From assembly GCA_937890835.1 (NCBI GenBank), contig CALADF010000040.1, positions 1 through 7,200 on the forward strand: DNA of 7,200 nucleotides, in the 5' to 3' direction. Shown here piece by piece: positions 1-7,069 of this stretch. Origin of the DNA: an uncultured bacterium (GTDB lineage Bacteria; Actinomycetota; Coriobacteriia; Coriobacteriales; Eggerthellaceae). Under the pieces are notes generated by a model. The model was not told where the DNA came from. It worked only from the letters and a program-made list of their open reading frames with translations, and did no database searches. Positions within the stretch are counted from its first letter, which is position 1. Each line of letters begins with the position of its first letter. Made by a program: the position numbers and the translations under genes.

Positions 1-38
1 AGCTGTTATATTTTATCCATCGATGCCGGTCTGTCAAC

Positions 39-68
39 AAGAAGACCCTCGATTTCGAGGGTCTTCTT
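39..68 (-). terminator. Intrinsic terminator hairpin, probably bidirectional
   Basis: A perfect 13-bp stem pairs 39-51 with 56-68 around the 4-nt loop ATTT. The stem ends are A-rich on one side and T-rich on the other, so each strand shows a short interrupted T tract after the hairpin (TCTTCTT). It lies about 105 bp past the stop codon of the membrane-protein gene on the minus strand and is the best candidate for its terminator. It could equally serve a convergent plus-strand gene beyond the left edge, which cannot be seen here. Confidence 0.75.
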
Positions 69-172
69 TAATCTCCCACAAACTTTCAAACCTCAAACTC
101 GGCCTACCGTTCACACCGCCGCCATCGGGCGACTCGAGCGCCGTCGAGACCGAGTCGAGCTCGGCGGCGACG

Positions 173-2143
173 TTAAGCGGTGGTCGCCGCGCTCGAGGAA
201 GCAGGAACGTCCTCAGCAGCCGTGCCCTCCGCCGCCTTGTTGGCCTCGGCTTCGGCCTTAGCGGCCTCGCCCGCGCTCTCGGCAAGCGGCTTGCCGTCTT
301 CACCGAGAATCTCGTAGACCGTGTTGATGCCCGTACCTTCGATGTAGGTGAACGAGATGGTGTCACCGACGCGATAGGCGACGACGTCGAGCAGACCGGG
401 CAACGCGAAGTCGAAGATGCCCTCGGTGCCGTCGATCGTCAGGTAGAAGTGCGAGTTACCCTCGATCACGCCCTGGGCGATGGAGCGAACGGGTCCGCTC
501 GCCGTCAGCATATCGGCGACTTCGCCCTCGCTCGCGGCAACGCCGTTGGTGGCGAGTAGCGCCTCGTACTGCTTCTGGCAGTCCGCCACCGTATCGCCAA
601 CCGCGACGTTTTGGTAACGCTGGATGTCGACCATCGCGAACTTCTTAACCAACCCCGCCTCGTCCTTCAGAGCCATGAAGTACGTGGGCTGGTTGGAGAC
701 GTTGATGAGAATCGGGAAGGTCGCGGTGTAGCGCAGGTTCTGAACCTGGCCCTCGGCCGATTGCATCGCGGAATCCTCGGTCGCGCCCGAAACGCTGTAG
801 AAGTGCGACTCCTGCGTGCGCTGGTTCACCAGAACGAAGCCGATGATCGACTTGTCGGCGGTAGCGGAGGTGACGCCGGTGTACACCCACACGTCGTCGT
901 CCTTGGCGATGTAGTTGTAGCCGAGCGTGCCATCGGTGCCGGGCGTGGTGCGAACAACGCCCTCCTGACCGAGGAACGAGTTCAGCCAGCCGTTATGGTA
1001 GGAGCCGTACCAGTTGTACTGCTGGATCAGCAGATTGGCGGGGTACACGCGGTCAACCCACTCGGGAACTTCGTCGACCGAAAGGTCCTGGCATTCGCCG
1101 GTGGTGGCGTCGACCAGGACGGCGCGGCTGATGGTCTCGCCGCCGAACAGGCCGATGGTGAAGTCCTTAACCGGGCAGATCCACCAAGGATGCCCGTCCT
1201 CATCGATCTCGAACGATTTCTCGCCGAACATGTAGAAGGGGTACTTCAGCTGCACGTAACGATCGATGTTGCGCGCCAAAGGCTCAGACTGCGAGTAATA
1301 GATCGGGGAATCCCCTAGGCGCACGATCTCGGCATCCTGCGTGGTCATGTCGACCAGCGAGTAGGCGGGGATGCCCGTATCGCGGTTAGTGAACCACTTG
1401 AACAGGTCGGCGTAACCCAGAGGGCTCACACGCACCGGCGTGCCCTGGTAGTTGATCTGGCTGTACATCGAGGATATCTCGAACTGGCTGACATACTCGG
1501 GGATGGTGCCCATCTCGCGGTTGCCCAGAAGAATGGCCGAATCGCGGTCGATGACGGGAACCTCGGAGTAGTTGACCTCCTGAATATCCTGCGAGAACTC
1601 AAGCGTGTCGGTCTTCAAGATGCTCGAGTACTTCTCGGCGTTGCCGGGAACGAACGACATCGACAAGACGCCGCCGAGCACGCCGATCAGCGCCACGACA
1701 ACGGGGATGTAGGAGAGGCGCTTGAAGGTCTTCGCCTTGCCCGTGCTCTTCTCCACTTTCTCGCTGCCGGTTTTATACGTGTGCGACTTCGTGCGGAAGA
1801 ACAAGAACAGCGGCAGCAGGATGACGATGGCGATGAACATCCACGTATCGACCGAATGGATGTTGATCGGCGGATGGAACCACCAGTACGCGCCGAGCAC
1901 GATGATGATCGCGAGAATGGCGAGCAAGATGATGGTCTTTTTACTCTTGGGTCCTTCGAAGTTCTCGACGAACGAGAAATCGATGTGCGGGGTCTCCGCA
2001 CCGCCGCCTCCGTTCGACCCCGCGCCGGCTCCCGCCGACGAGGAGGCCTGACCCTGCGCGTTCCCGACGCCGTCGGTGTTTACCCCCGACTGCCTCAGCG
2101 CCTCGAGAAGCGCGTCTATACCGGATGTCTGTTTCACGGGCAT
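173..2143 (-). CDS. Conserved-type membrane protein with three N-terminal TM helices and a large exported region, function unknown
   Basis: I do not recognise a characterised function for this 656-residue protein. Residues 1-68 are probably cytoplasmic: a short helix (8-20), then a Ser/Gly/Ala-rich linker (about 28-50). Hydrophobic segments lie at about 69-89, 99-116 and 146-166. The 117-145 loop is rich in Lys/Arg, so the positive-inside rule predicts N-in, with residues 167-656 outside the membrane. Inside that region, 338-366 (AVLVDATTGE followed by DEVPEWVDR) resembles a PepSY-like strand turn. Residues 484-530, with the stretch PTYFMALKDEAGLVKKFAMV, look like a conserved core that I recall from unnamed proteins of anaerobic Firmicutes and Actinobacteria. 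About 550-612 looks like a small beta barrel. The tail from about 620 is Ala/Glu-rich and low complexity. The ATG at 2143 has an AAGGA site seven bases upstream (2151-2155). The preceding gene is aconitase, 153 bp away; nothing links them functionally. It is intact, and topology is more certain than any role. Confidence 0.9.
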   Translation of the reverse strand: MPVKQTSGIDALLEALRQSGVNTDGVGNAQGQASSSAGAGAGSNGGGGAETPHIDFSFVENFEGPKSKKTIILLAILAIIIVLGAYWWFHPPINIHSVDTWMFIAIVILLPLFLFFRTKSHTYKTGSEKVEKSTGKAKTFKRLSYIPVVVALIGVLGGVLSMSFVPGNAEKYSSILKTDTLEFSQDIQEVNYSEVPVIDRDSAILLGNREMGTIPEYVSQFEISSMYSQINYQGTPVRVSPLGYADLFKWFTNRDTGIPAYSLVDMTTQDAEIVRLGDSPIYYSQSEPLARNIDRYVQLKYPFYMFGEKSFEIDEDGHPWWICPVKDFTIGLFGGETISRAVLVDATTGECQDLSVDEVPEWVDRVYPANLLIQQYNWYGSYHNGWLNSFLGQEGVVRTTPGTDGTLGYNYIAKDDDVWVYTGVTSATADKSIIGFVLVNQRTQESHFYSVSGATEDSAMQSAEGQVQNLRYTATFPILINVSNQPTYFMALKDEAGLVKKFAMVDIQRYQNVAVGDTVADCQKQYEALLATNGVAASEGEVADMLTASGPVRSIAQGVIEGNSHFYLTIDGTEGIFDFALPGLLDVVAYRVGDTISFTYIEGTGINTVYEILGEDGKPLAESAGEAAKAEAEANKAAEGTAAEDVPASSSAATTA

Positions 2144-2178
2144 CCTCTCTTCCTTATCTTGAACAGTGCATTCCTGTT

Positions 2179-2184
2179 AGTATA
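2179..2184 (-). promoter_or_regulatory. Possible -10 box (TATACT) for the membrane-protein gene
   Basis: The minus strand reads TATACT here, five of six matches to the sigma-70-type -10 consensus. It sits 35 bases before the ATG at 2143. There is no recognisable TTGACA-like -35 element at 16-18 bp spacing, because that position is occupied by the GC hairpin at 2191-2220. The call rests on the -10 match and the position only; transcription may instead read through from aconitase. Confidence 0.35.
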
Positions 2185-2190
2185 CGGCAA

Positions 2191-2220
2191 CGCGCCCATC
2201 CCCTTTCGAGAACGGGCGCG
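2191..2220 (-). other. GC-rich hairpin between aconitase and the membrane-protein gene
   Basis: CGCGCCC at 2191-2197 pairs perfectly with GGGCGCG at 2214-2220 around a 16-nt loop. The right arm is also part of a self-complementary GGGCGCGCCC at 2214-2223, so two folds compete. Neither strand has a T tract directly after it, so it is a poor intrinsic terminator for aconitase. It could act as a weak terminator, an mRNA 3'-end stabiliser or a leader structure. Confidence 0.4.
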
Positions 2221-2249
2221 CCCTTACCATAAGATCACTATTCCCCACA

Positions 2250-2265
2250 TCGTCAGATCTGACGA
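2250..2265. repeat. Perfect 16-bp palindrome TCGTCAGATCTGACGA, possible operator
   Basis: Both strands read TCGTCAGATCTGACGA with no central spacer. It starts about 30 bp past the aconitase stop codon and about 105 bp before the next start codon. A gapless palindrome makes a poor RNA hairpin, since the central bases must form the loop. Two-fold symmetry of this length is more typical of a binding site for a dimeric regulator. The outer TCGT...ACGA bases loosely recall GntR-type operators, but the regulator is unknown. Confidence 0.45.
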
Positions 2266-2296
2266 ATTACGACAACCGCCGTAAAGTCGTGGCTTT

Positions 2297-4957
2297 CTAC
2301 GCAAGACCGCGCAAAACGTAGTGCAGGATTCCCCCGTTCGCATAGTACCTGCCCTCGGTCGGCGTATCGACGCGCACGATGGCCTTGAACACGACCTCCG
2401 AGCCGTCCGCATGCTTCGCGATCACATCGACCTTGCCCGGATTCGGTAATCCAGCGGAGAAATCGATCGAGCCGACCGTGAGCGACTCCGTCCCGTCAAG
2501 GCCGAGGGATTCAGCACTGGCGCCCTCCTCGAACTGCAAAGGCAGAACACCCATGCCGATGAGGTTCGAGCGGTGAATGCGCTCGAAGCTTTCAGCGAGC
2601 ACCGCTCTCACCCCGAGGAGCATCGGACCCTTAGCCGCCCAATCTCGCGACGATCCGCTGCCGTACATCTTCCCCGCAACCACCATCAAGTCGCGCCCTT
2701 CCGCGGCGCAGCGCTGCGCCCTGTCGAAAATGGTAACTACCTCACCGCTTCCCGCATCGAGCGTCCAGCCTCCCAAACGTCCCTCCGCGAGCTTGTTGCG
2801 CAATTTCACGTTGGCGAACGTGCCGCGCATCATCACTTCGTGGTTGCCGCGACGGCTCCCGTAGGTGTTGAAGTCGGCATCCGCCACGCCATGCTCGCGC
2901 AAATACGCCGCCGCCGGCGAATCGAGCGCAATGGACCCTGCCGGCGAAATATGGTCGGTGGTGATGAAATCCCCGAAGAAGCCGATGACCGCGGCGCCTT
3001 CGACGTTTCGGGGAGCCGCAACTTCACGCGTCATCCCGTCGAAATAGGGAGGACGGCGCACGTAGGTCGACTCCTCATCCCAGGAGAACACGTCGCTTGC
3101 GCAAGCGGCAAGCGAACGCCAGGAAGCGTCTCCCTCGAACATGCCCGCGCTGCCCTGCTCGAACAAATCCGCCGTGACGAAGCGTTCGACGAGCTCAGCC
3201 ACCTCGTCATCGTCAGGCATGATGTCGGACAGGTAAACGGGCGCGCCCTCGGCGTTGAAACCGAGCGGATCGACGTCCATATCGATATCGACCGTGCCCG
3301 CTATCGCATACGCGATGACGTTCGCGGGCGCCATCAGGTAGTTCTGAGACACATCCGGCGATATGCGTCCCTCGAAATTACGATTGCCCGAAAGGACGCT
3401 GGCGAGCTCGATCTCATCGGCGACGGCATGCATCGCCTCCATCAGCGGGCCGGAGTTGCCGATACAGCTCATGCAGCCGAATCCGCATGTTGCGAAACCA
3501 AGGTTGCCCAACGATCCGAGAAGACCCGCGCGCTCAAGCAAGAGCTCGGTCGCGTGGCTCCCGGGCGCCAAGATGGTCTTCACCCAAGGCTTCGGCGTCA
3601 AGCCCGCCCGTTCGGCATTGCGAGCCATTAAGCCGCACGCGATCATCATCGCGGGGTCGGTCGCCGTCGTGCAGCTCGTCACCGCCGCGATCGCCACGGC
3701 ACCATGGCTCAGCTCGTATTCCGAACCGTCGATGTTCACCGACACCGTCTTCTCCGCAACGCCGCGCTGCGAGCACGCCTCGTTGAAACGGTCCCCGACA
3801 CGCGCGATGTCGGCGCGATCGTGGGGTCGCGAGGGACCCGCCGCCGAAGATTTGACCGTAGATAGATCAAGCTCGAGAACGTCGGAGTACACACGCTGAT
3901 CCGCCTCGGGATCGTTCCACAAGCCCTGAGCCTTCGCGTAGGCTTCGACCAACGCGACCTGGTCTTCAGAACGACCGGTGAGGCGCAGATATTCGAGCGT
4001 GTTCTCGTCAACGGGGAACAACGTGCAGGTGCAGCCGTACTCGGGCGTCATGTTCGAAACGCAGGCGCGCTGCGTCGCCGAAAGGGACGAGACGCCCTCG
4101 CCGAAGCACTCGACGAAGCACCCCACGACCCCCTTCGCCCTCAACATCGAGGCGAACGTGAGCGACACGTCCATCGCCGTCACGCCCTCGGACAGCTTGC
4201 CGGTCAGTTTGACGCCGACCACGCGGGGCACGAGCGTCGTGATGGGTTGGCCGAGCGCCGCCGCCTCCGCCTCGATACCGCCGACGCCCCATCCCAAAAC
4301 GCCGATGCCGTTTGCCGTGGGCGTATGGGAGTCCGTCCCCACCAGAGTGTCGAAATAGACGACGGGGCTTCCATCCTCGCCTGTAGCGCCCGAGGGGGAT
4401 TTCATGACCACTTGCGCGAACTTCTCGATGTTAAGCTGGTGGCAAATTCCCATTCCAGGCGGGACGATGCGCACGTTTTCGAAGGACTCCTGCGCCCACT
4501 TGAGGAAGTTGTAGCGTTCAGCATTGCGCTCGTGCTCGAGGCGCATGTTCTCCTCAAGGCAACCCGCGCAACCCGCGACGTCGGCGATGACGGAATGGTC
4601 GATAACCAAATCGCACGGGATTTGAGGGTTTATCTTTTTCGGATCCCCTCCCAAGGAGGCGCACGCCTCGCGCATCACCGCGAAATCGACGAAAACGGGA
4701 ACACCCGTGAAATCCTGAAACAACACACGCGCAGGAGAGAACTCGACCTCTTCGCCGGTCTCCCCCGCCAAGCCCGCGGAGACGATGCGATCGGCAAGCG
4801 AGCGGGCGACCTCGGGTGACTCGGCGTTACGCAGCACGTTCTCGAGAAGAACCGTTAAAGCGAATGGGAGCTTCTCGTATCCGGAAACCGCACTCACCGG
4901 AAAGTACGTGTAGCCTTCGCCCTTCGCCTCAAGACGTGCCGCGAAAGAGTTCTTCAT
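2297..4957 (-). CDS. acnA: Aconitate hydratase, AcnA/IRP1 type
   Basis: This cytosolic [4Fe-4S] enzyme interconverts citrate and isocitrate through cis-aconitate. At 886 residues it matches the usual AcnA length (E. coli about 890). All three cluster cysteines are present: C429 in TSCTTATDP, and C495 and C498 in GFGCMSCIGNSGPL. Other family landmarks are VIDHSV (118-123), GTDSHTP (207-213), the GWGVGGIEAEAA block (222-233), GRSEDQ (328-333), LSGNRNFEGR (522-531) and the C-terminal swivel domain with GSGSSRDWAAKG (766-777) and ESFERIHRSNLIGMGVLPLQ (789-808). Oddities are Thr431 where most homologues have Asn (TSCTN), and extra cysteines around 115-133. The ATG at 4957 has AAAGGA five bases upstream (4963-4968). 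The preceding gene ends in a strong terminator, so a promoter should lie in 4958-5060. I could not fix one there; a 10-bp palindrome GCGCTAGCGC sits at 4979-4988. In anaerobes this step typically feeds 2-oxoglutarate and glutamate synthesis (family knowledge). Apo-AcnA can also bind RNA in other bacteria; that is not testable here. Confidence 0.98.
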   Translation of the reverse strand: MKNSFAARLEAKGEGYTYFPVSAVSGYEKLPFALTVLLENVLRNAESPEVARSLADRIVSAGLAGETGEEVEFSPARVLFQDFTGVPVFVDFAVMREACASLGGDPKKINPQIPCDLVIDHSVIADVAGCAGCLEENMRLEHERNAERYNFLKWAQESFENVRIVPPGMGICHQLNIEKFAQVVMKSPSGATGEDGSPVVYFDTLVGTDSHTPTANGIGVLGWGVGGIEAEAAALGQPITTLVPRVVGVKLTGKLSEGVTAMDVSLTFASMLRAKGVVGCFVECFGEGVSSLSATQRACVSNMTPEYGCTCTLFPVDENTLEYLRLTGRSEDQVALVEAYAKAQGLWNDPEADQRVYSDVLELDLSTVKSSAAGPSRPHDRADIARVGDRFNEACSQRGVAEKTVSVNIDGSEYELSHGAVAIAAVTSCTTATDPAMMIACGLMARNAERAGLTPKPWVKTILAPGSHATELLLERAGLLGSLGNLGFATCGFGCMSCIGNSGPLMEAMHAVADEIELASVLSGNRNFEGRISPDVSQNYLMAPANVIAYAIAGTVDIDMDVDPLGFNAEGAPVYLSDIMPDDDEVAELVERFVTADLFEQGSAGMFEGDASWRSLAACASDVFSWDEESTYVRRPPYFDGMTREVAAPRNVEGAAVIGFFGDFITTDHISPAGSIALDSPAAAYLREHGVADADFNTYGSRRGNHEVMMRGTFANVKLRNKLAEGRLGGWTLDAGSGEVVTIFDRAQRCAAEGRDLMVVAGKMYGSGSSRDWAAKGPMLLGVRAVLAESFERIHRSNLIGMGVLPLQFEEGASAESLGLDGTESLTVGSIDFSAGLPNPGKVDVIAKHADGSEVVFKAIVRVDTPTEGRYYANGGILHYVLRGLA

Positions 4958-5060
4958 GCTGTTCCTTTCTCATTCAAAGCGCTAGCGCGCCCGACGCCGA
5001 AGCCCTGACCGCATTAGCCGACGGAGCATGAGGCAACGCCGGCTTGCGACAAGAGCCGAA

Positions 5061-5098
5061 ATAAAAAAGGGCATGGCGTTGCGAAAACGCTCATGCCC
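5061..5098 (-). terminator. Rho-independent terminator of the HEAT-repeat gene
   Basis: On the minus strand the stem GGGCATG (5098-5092) pairs with CATGCCC (5075-5069), extended by a second 5-bp helix (5090-5086 with 5080-5076) after one bulged base (5091). The loop is TTCGC. It is followed directly by TTTTTTAT (5068-5061). It starts about 13 bp after the stop codon at 5111. This is a textbook intrinsic terminator and separates the HEAT-repeat gene from aconitase. Confidence 0.93.
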
Positions 5099-5110
5099 GA
5101 AATCAATAAT

Positions 5111-5713
5111 CTAAGATACGTTCGCGACGATCTGAGCAGCCCGCTTCTTCAACGCGCCCTTCGCGTTACCTGCGTCAAAGCTCATGCGCGCCGCCAGATC
5201 CGTTTTCACCCCATCGGATAAGCTTCCCGTCGAATACTCGGTAACCGCCACGAGCATGTCCTGGAACTCAAGGTCACCGTGATAGCACTGGATGGCCTCG
5301 TCAATCAACGGCCAGGTCTTCTCGGAGCGTGCCTCGGTAGTTGCGCCGATTCTGCATACGAAGCGCATCGCCGCTAAACGCAGCATGCCGCTGTCTTCGT
5401 CGAAAAGCGCGGTTTCCGCATCGACGAGCGCCTTTTCGCACGAACGCGAATCGATGCCGACCAACTCGGTCAACGCATCAAGAAGCTCCCAGCGAGTTTG
5501 AGCCTCGGGATTCGAAAGCGCATCGACGAGCTCGTCGATATGAGGCGCGAGAACCTCCGGAGTCCCCTTCGCCACTGCAGCGACGAAACGCGCGGCTTGC
5601 TGCCTCTCACGACGAGAGCCGTTCGACAACACAGCGACCAGTTTCTCAAGCTTTTTCTCATCACTCGAGAAATCCTGAACCAACTTCTTCTCGGCCTGCT
5701 CCTTATCTTGCAT
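5111..5713 (-). CDS. HEAT-repeat-like helical protein, function unknown
   Basis: The 200-residue product has no signal peptide or membrane segment and is probably cytosolic. After a charged N-terminus (1-20) it reads as consecutive pairs of amphipathic helices: about 21-50 (with ARFVAAVAKG), 51-87 (IDELVDALSN then WELLDALTELVG), 93-123 (LRLAAMRFVCRIGA) and 133-162. This pattern of hydrophobic helix pairs with Pro or Asp at the turns is that of HEAT/ARM alpha-solenoids, which usually serve as protein-binding scaffolds. The partner cannot be read from the sequence. The ATG at 5713 has GGAGG nine bases upstream (5723-5727) and a closer AGGA that overlaps the start region. A TATAAT box lies upstream and a strong terminator follows, so it is most likely transcribed alone. 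No catalytic motif is visible. The fold class is moderately sure; the role is open. Confidence 0.9.
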   Translation of the reverse strand: MQDKEQAEKKLVQDFSSDEKKLEKLVAVLSNGSRRERQQAARFVAAVAKGTPEVLAPHIDELVDALSNPEAQTRWELLDALTELVGIDSRSCEKALVDAETALFDEDSGMLRLAAMRFVCRIGATTEARSEKTWPLIDEAIQCYHGDLEFQDMLVAVTEYSTGSLSDGVKTDLAARMSFDAGNAKGALKKRAAQIVANVS

Positions 5714-5767
5714 GTCCTCAGTCCTCCAAACGCGCTCTCCGTAAAATGCTGCTATTCGCTCTAGGTT

Positions 5768-5773
5768 ATTATA
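5768..5773 (-). promoter_or_regulatory. Consensus -10 box TATAAT for the HEAT-repeat gene
   Basis: The minus strand has an exact TATAAT 54 bases before the ATG at 5713, implying a leader of roughly 45-50 nt. The hexamer at 17-bp spacing upstream is CAAGGT, a poor match to TTGACA, and no TG extension precedes the -10. The position in a gap between two same-strand genes supports a promoter. The same bases also hold the stop codons of a 38-codon ORF (5769-5885), so the match could be partly fortuitous. Confidence 0.5.
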
Positions 5774-5926
5774 CGCCCTTGGGATAACAAACCTTGGCTT
5801 TGAACAGGTTGTTTACATCCCTGCAACGGACGAGCGGCTCATGCGCCCTCTCACCCCCACGCTCGCGAATCTTACGCACCCGCATTGCCTGGGAACACCG
5901 AGTCACCTCTCAACGCCGCGCATGTC

Positions 5927-7027
5927 CTAGATGCGGCTCATCTCCTCCCCGACGCGGGAGTACCAGTGCTGCCAATTCGGAGGACAGTATTTCTTGGCGG
6001 CTTCCTCGCTCAACGTATACCCGTAGCCCCGAGCAAGACCGCGCACATGGGCGTCGATAGCCTCTTCCCAACTTCCCCAGCTGATCGAGCCCCAGCCCCA
6101 TGCGTTGTACGGAAGAAAGCAGACGGCGCCTTTCGAGCTTTCCACGCAGGAAATAGCGGGCGAGAAACGTGGGTCCACGCCGTAATCCCAAGCTGCAGCC
6201 GCAAACACGGCGCCTTGACCGCTCAACGGCGACCCTGCAAGATACGCATCGATCCTGCCCGCCCAGGATTCAACGAACGTCGTCTTGTCGCTTGACCAAT
6301 CAGCCCCGTCTTCGGAAGGCGGCGTTACCACCTGGGAATCCCCGCCGCTGTCGGAATCGCTCTCAGGCTGCTCGCCCTGAGCAGCCTGCTCCTGCTGAAC
6401 GCGAGCTTCTTCCTCAGCCGCTCGCGCTTCCTCCTCAGCCTTAAGCTGCGCCTCGCGCTGAGCCTGCTCACGGGCCTCTTGAGCTTCGGAAAGCGATCGA
6501 GCAGCTTGCTCGCGCTCGGCTTCAGCTTCAGACAGATCAGTCTGAAGCTGAGCGCGCGTATTATTCAGCTCATCAACCATCGACGAAAGCACCTCGAGTT
6601 CACTAAGATGCTGATCGTAGATTCTGTCAAGAAAATCAACGCACGAAACGAAGTTCAGAAAACTATCCGAAGAGAGGACTAGATCTACGAGAGAGGAGCC
6701 GTCTCGTTGAATTTTATACAGCTCTTTAAGGGCGTCCCCGCCTCGCTCGCGCTGTTCGGGGAGCTGAGCCTCCAGCTCGGCAATACGAGCCTCGCTGTCG
6801 GAAACCGCAACCTCGAGCTCCGATACACGCGAGCAAGCCGCCTCGTAAGCCGAATTGGAATCCTCGATAAGCTGTTGAAGCTCATCGGGTTCGGCGTCAA
6901 TCTCCGTCGTAACAGCAAAAGCGTCAGAACCGGAAACGGCGACAATTGGAAAAGAAGTCACGAGGAGAGTAGCGCAGAGAACAACGATGGAAACTCGTTT
7001 CACCATCTCTTTGCATAGCTTGCTCAT
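5927..7027 (-). CDS. Secreted coiled-coil protein (PcsB/CwlO-like N-terminus) with C-terminal lysozyme-like domain
   Basis: The 366-residue precursor starts with a basic n-region and a hydrophobic core (about 11-32), with likely signal cleavage after AFA (36-38). Residues about 47-217 are heptad-rich coiled coil. Inside it, LYKIQRDGSSLVDLVLSSDS (103-122) and the following FLNFVSCVDFLDRI match the hinge typical of PcsB/CwlO-type peptidoglycan hydrolase N-termini. An acidic Ser/Gly/Asp linker (218-243) leads to a domain at about 250-366 with FAAAAWDYGVDPRFSPAISC, E296, NAWGWG (308-313), SWEEAID and YCPPNWQHWY (347-356). This is the layout of lysozyme-like glucosaminidase/transglycosylase domains, with E296 the likely catalytic acid. 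The inferred role is cell-wall cleavage or remodelling outside the membrane; PcsB-type coiled coils are FtsEX-controlled in other bacteria (family knowledge). The ATG at 7027 is preferred over the adjacent in-frame TTG at 7030 because AAGGA (7036-7040) is eight bases from the ATG. C294 and C303 flank E296 and could form a disulphide. Confidence 0.92.
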   Translation of the reverse strand: MSKLCKEMVKRVSIVVLCATLLVTSFPIVAVSGSDAFAVTTEIDAEPDELQQLIEDSNSAYEAACSRVSELEVAVSDSEARIAELEAQLPEQRERGGDALKELYKIQRDGSSLVDLVLSSDSFLNFVSCVDFLDRIYDQHLSELEVLSSMVDELNNTRAQLQTDLSEAEAEREQAARSLSEAQEAREQAQREAQLKAEEEARAAEEEARVQQEQAAQGEQPESDSDSGGDSQVVTPPSEDGADWSSDKTTFVESWAGRIDAYLAGSPLSGQGAVFAAAAWDYGVDPRFSPAISCVESSKGAVCFLPYNAWGWGSISWGSWEEAIDAHVRGLARGYGYTLSEEAAKKYCPPNWQHWYSRVGEEMSRI

Positions 7028-7069
7028 CAAAGGTGTCCTTGGTCGAAATTCAAAATCGCAGATTTACTT

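Noticed and set aside
34..366. A minus-strand frame that could extend the membrane protein through a frameshift past its stop at 173
   Set aside because: The overlapping part translates to Arg/Pro-rich sequence, the existing C-terminus is a natural low-complexity tail, and there is no slippery site near the stop.
611..1318. A 235-codon open frame on the plus strand opposite the membrane-protein gene
   Set aside because: The translation is a charged, Val/Arg/His-rich mirror of the real gene with no motif. The minus-strand product has sensible topology and a good ribosome binding site.
2573..3631. A 352-codon open frame on the plus strand, antisense to aconitase
   Set aside because: The minus strand encodes a complete aconitase with all family motifs. 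Long antisense frames are expected opposite GC-rich, codon-biased genes, and the translation is rich in Arg, His and Val with no recognisable domain.
4247..4819. A 190-codon plus-strand frame opposite the N-terminal half of aconitase
   Set aside because: It is a shadow of the aconitase reading frame; no homology-like pattern and no plus-strand promoter or terminator arrangement supports it.
5774..5926. A possible tRNA or other structured RNA in the gap after the lysozyme-like gene
   Set aside because: I found no cloverleaf, no GGTTCGA-type T arm and no SRP, tmRNA or 6S-like core; only the short ORF and promoter signals are visible.
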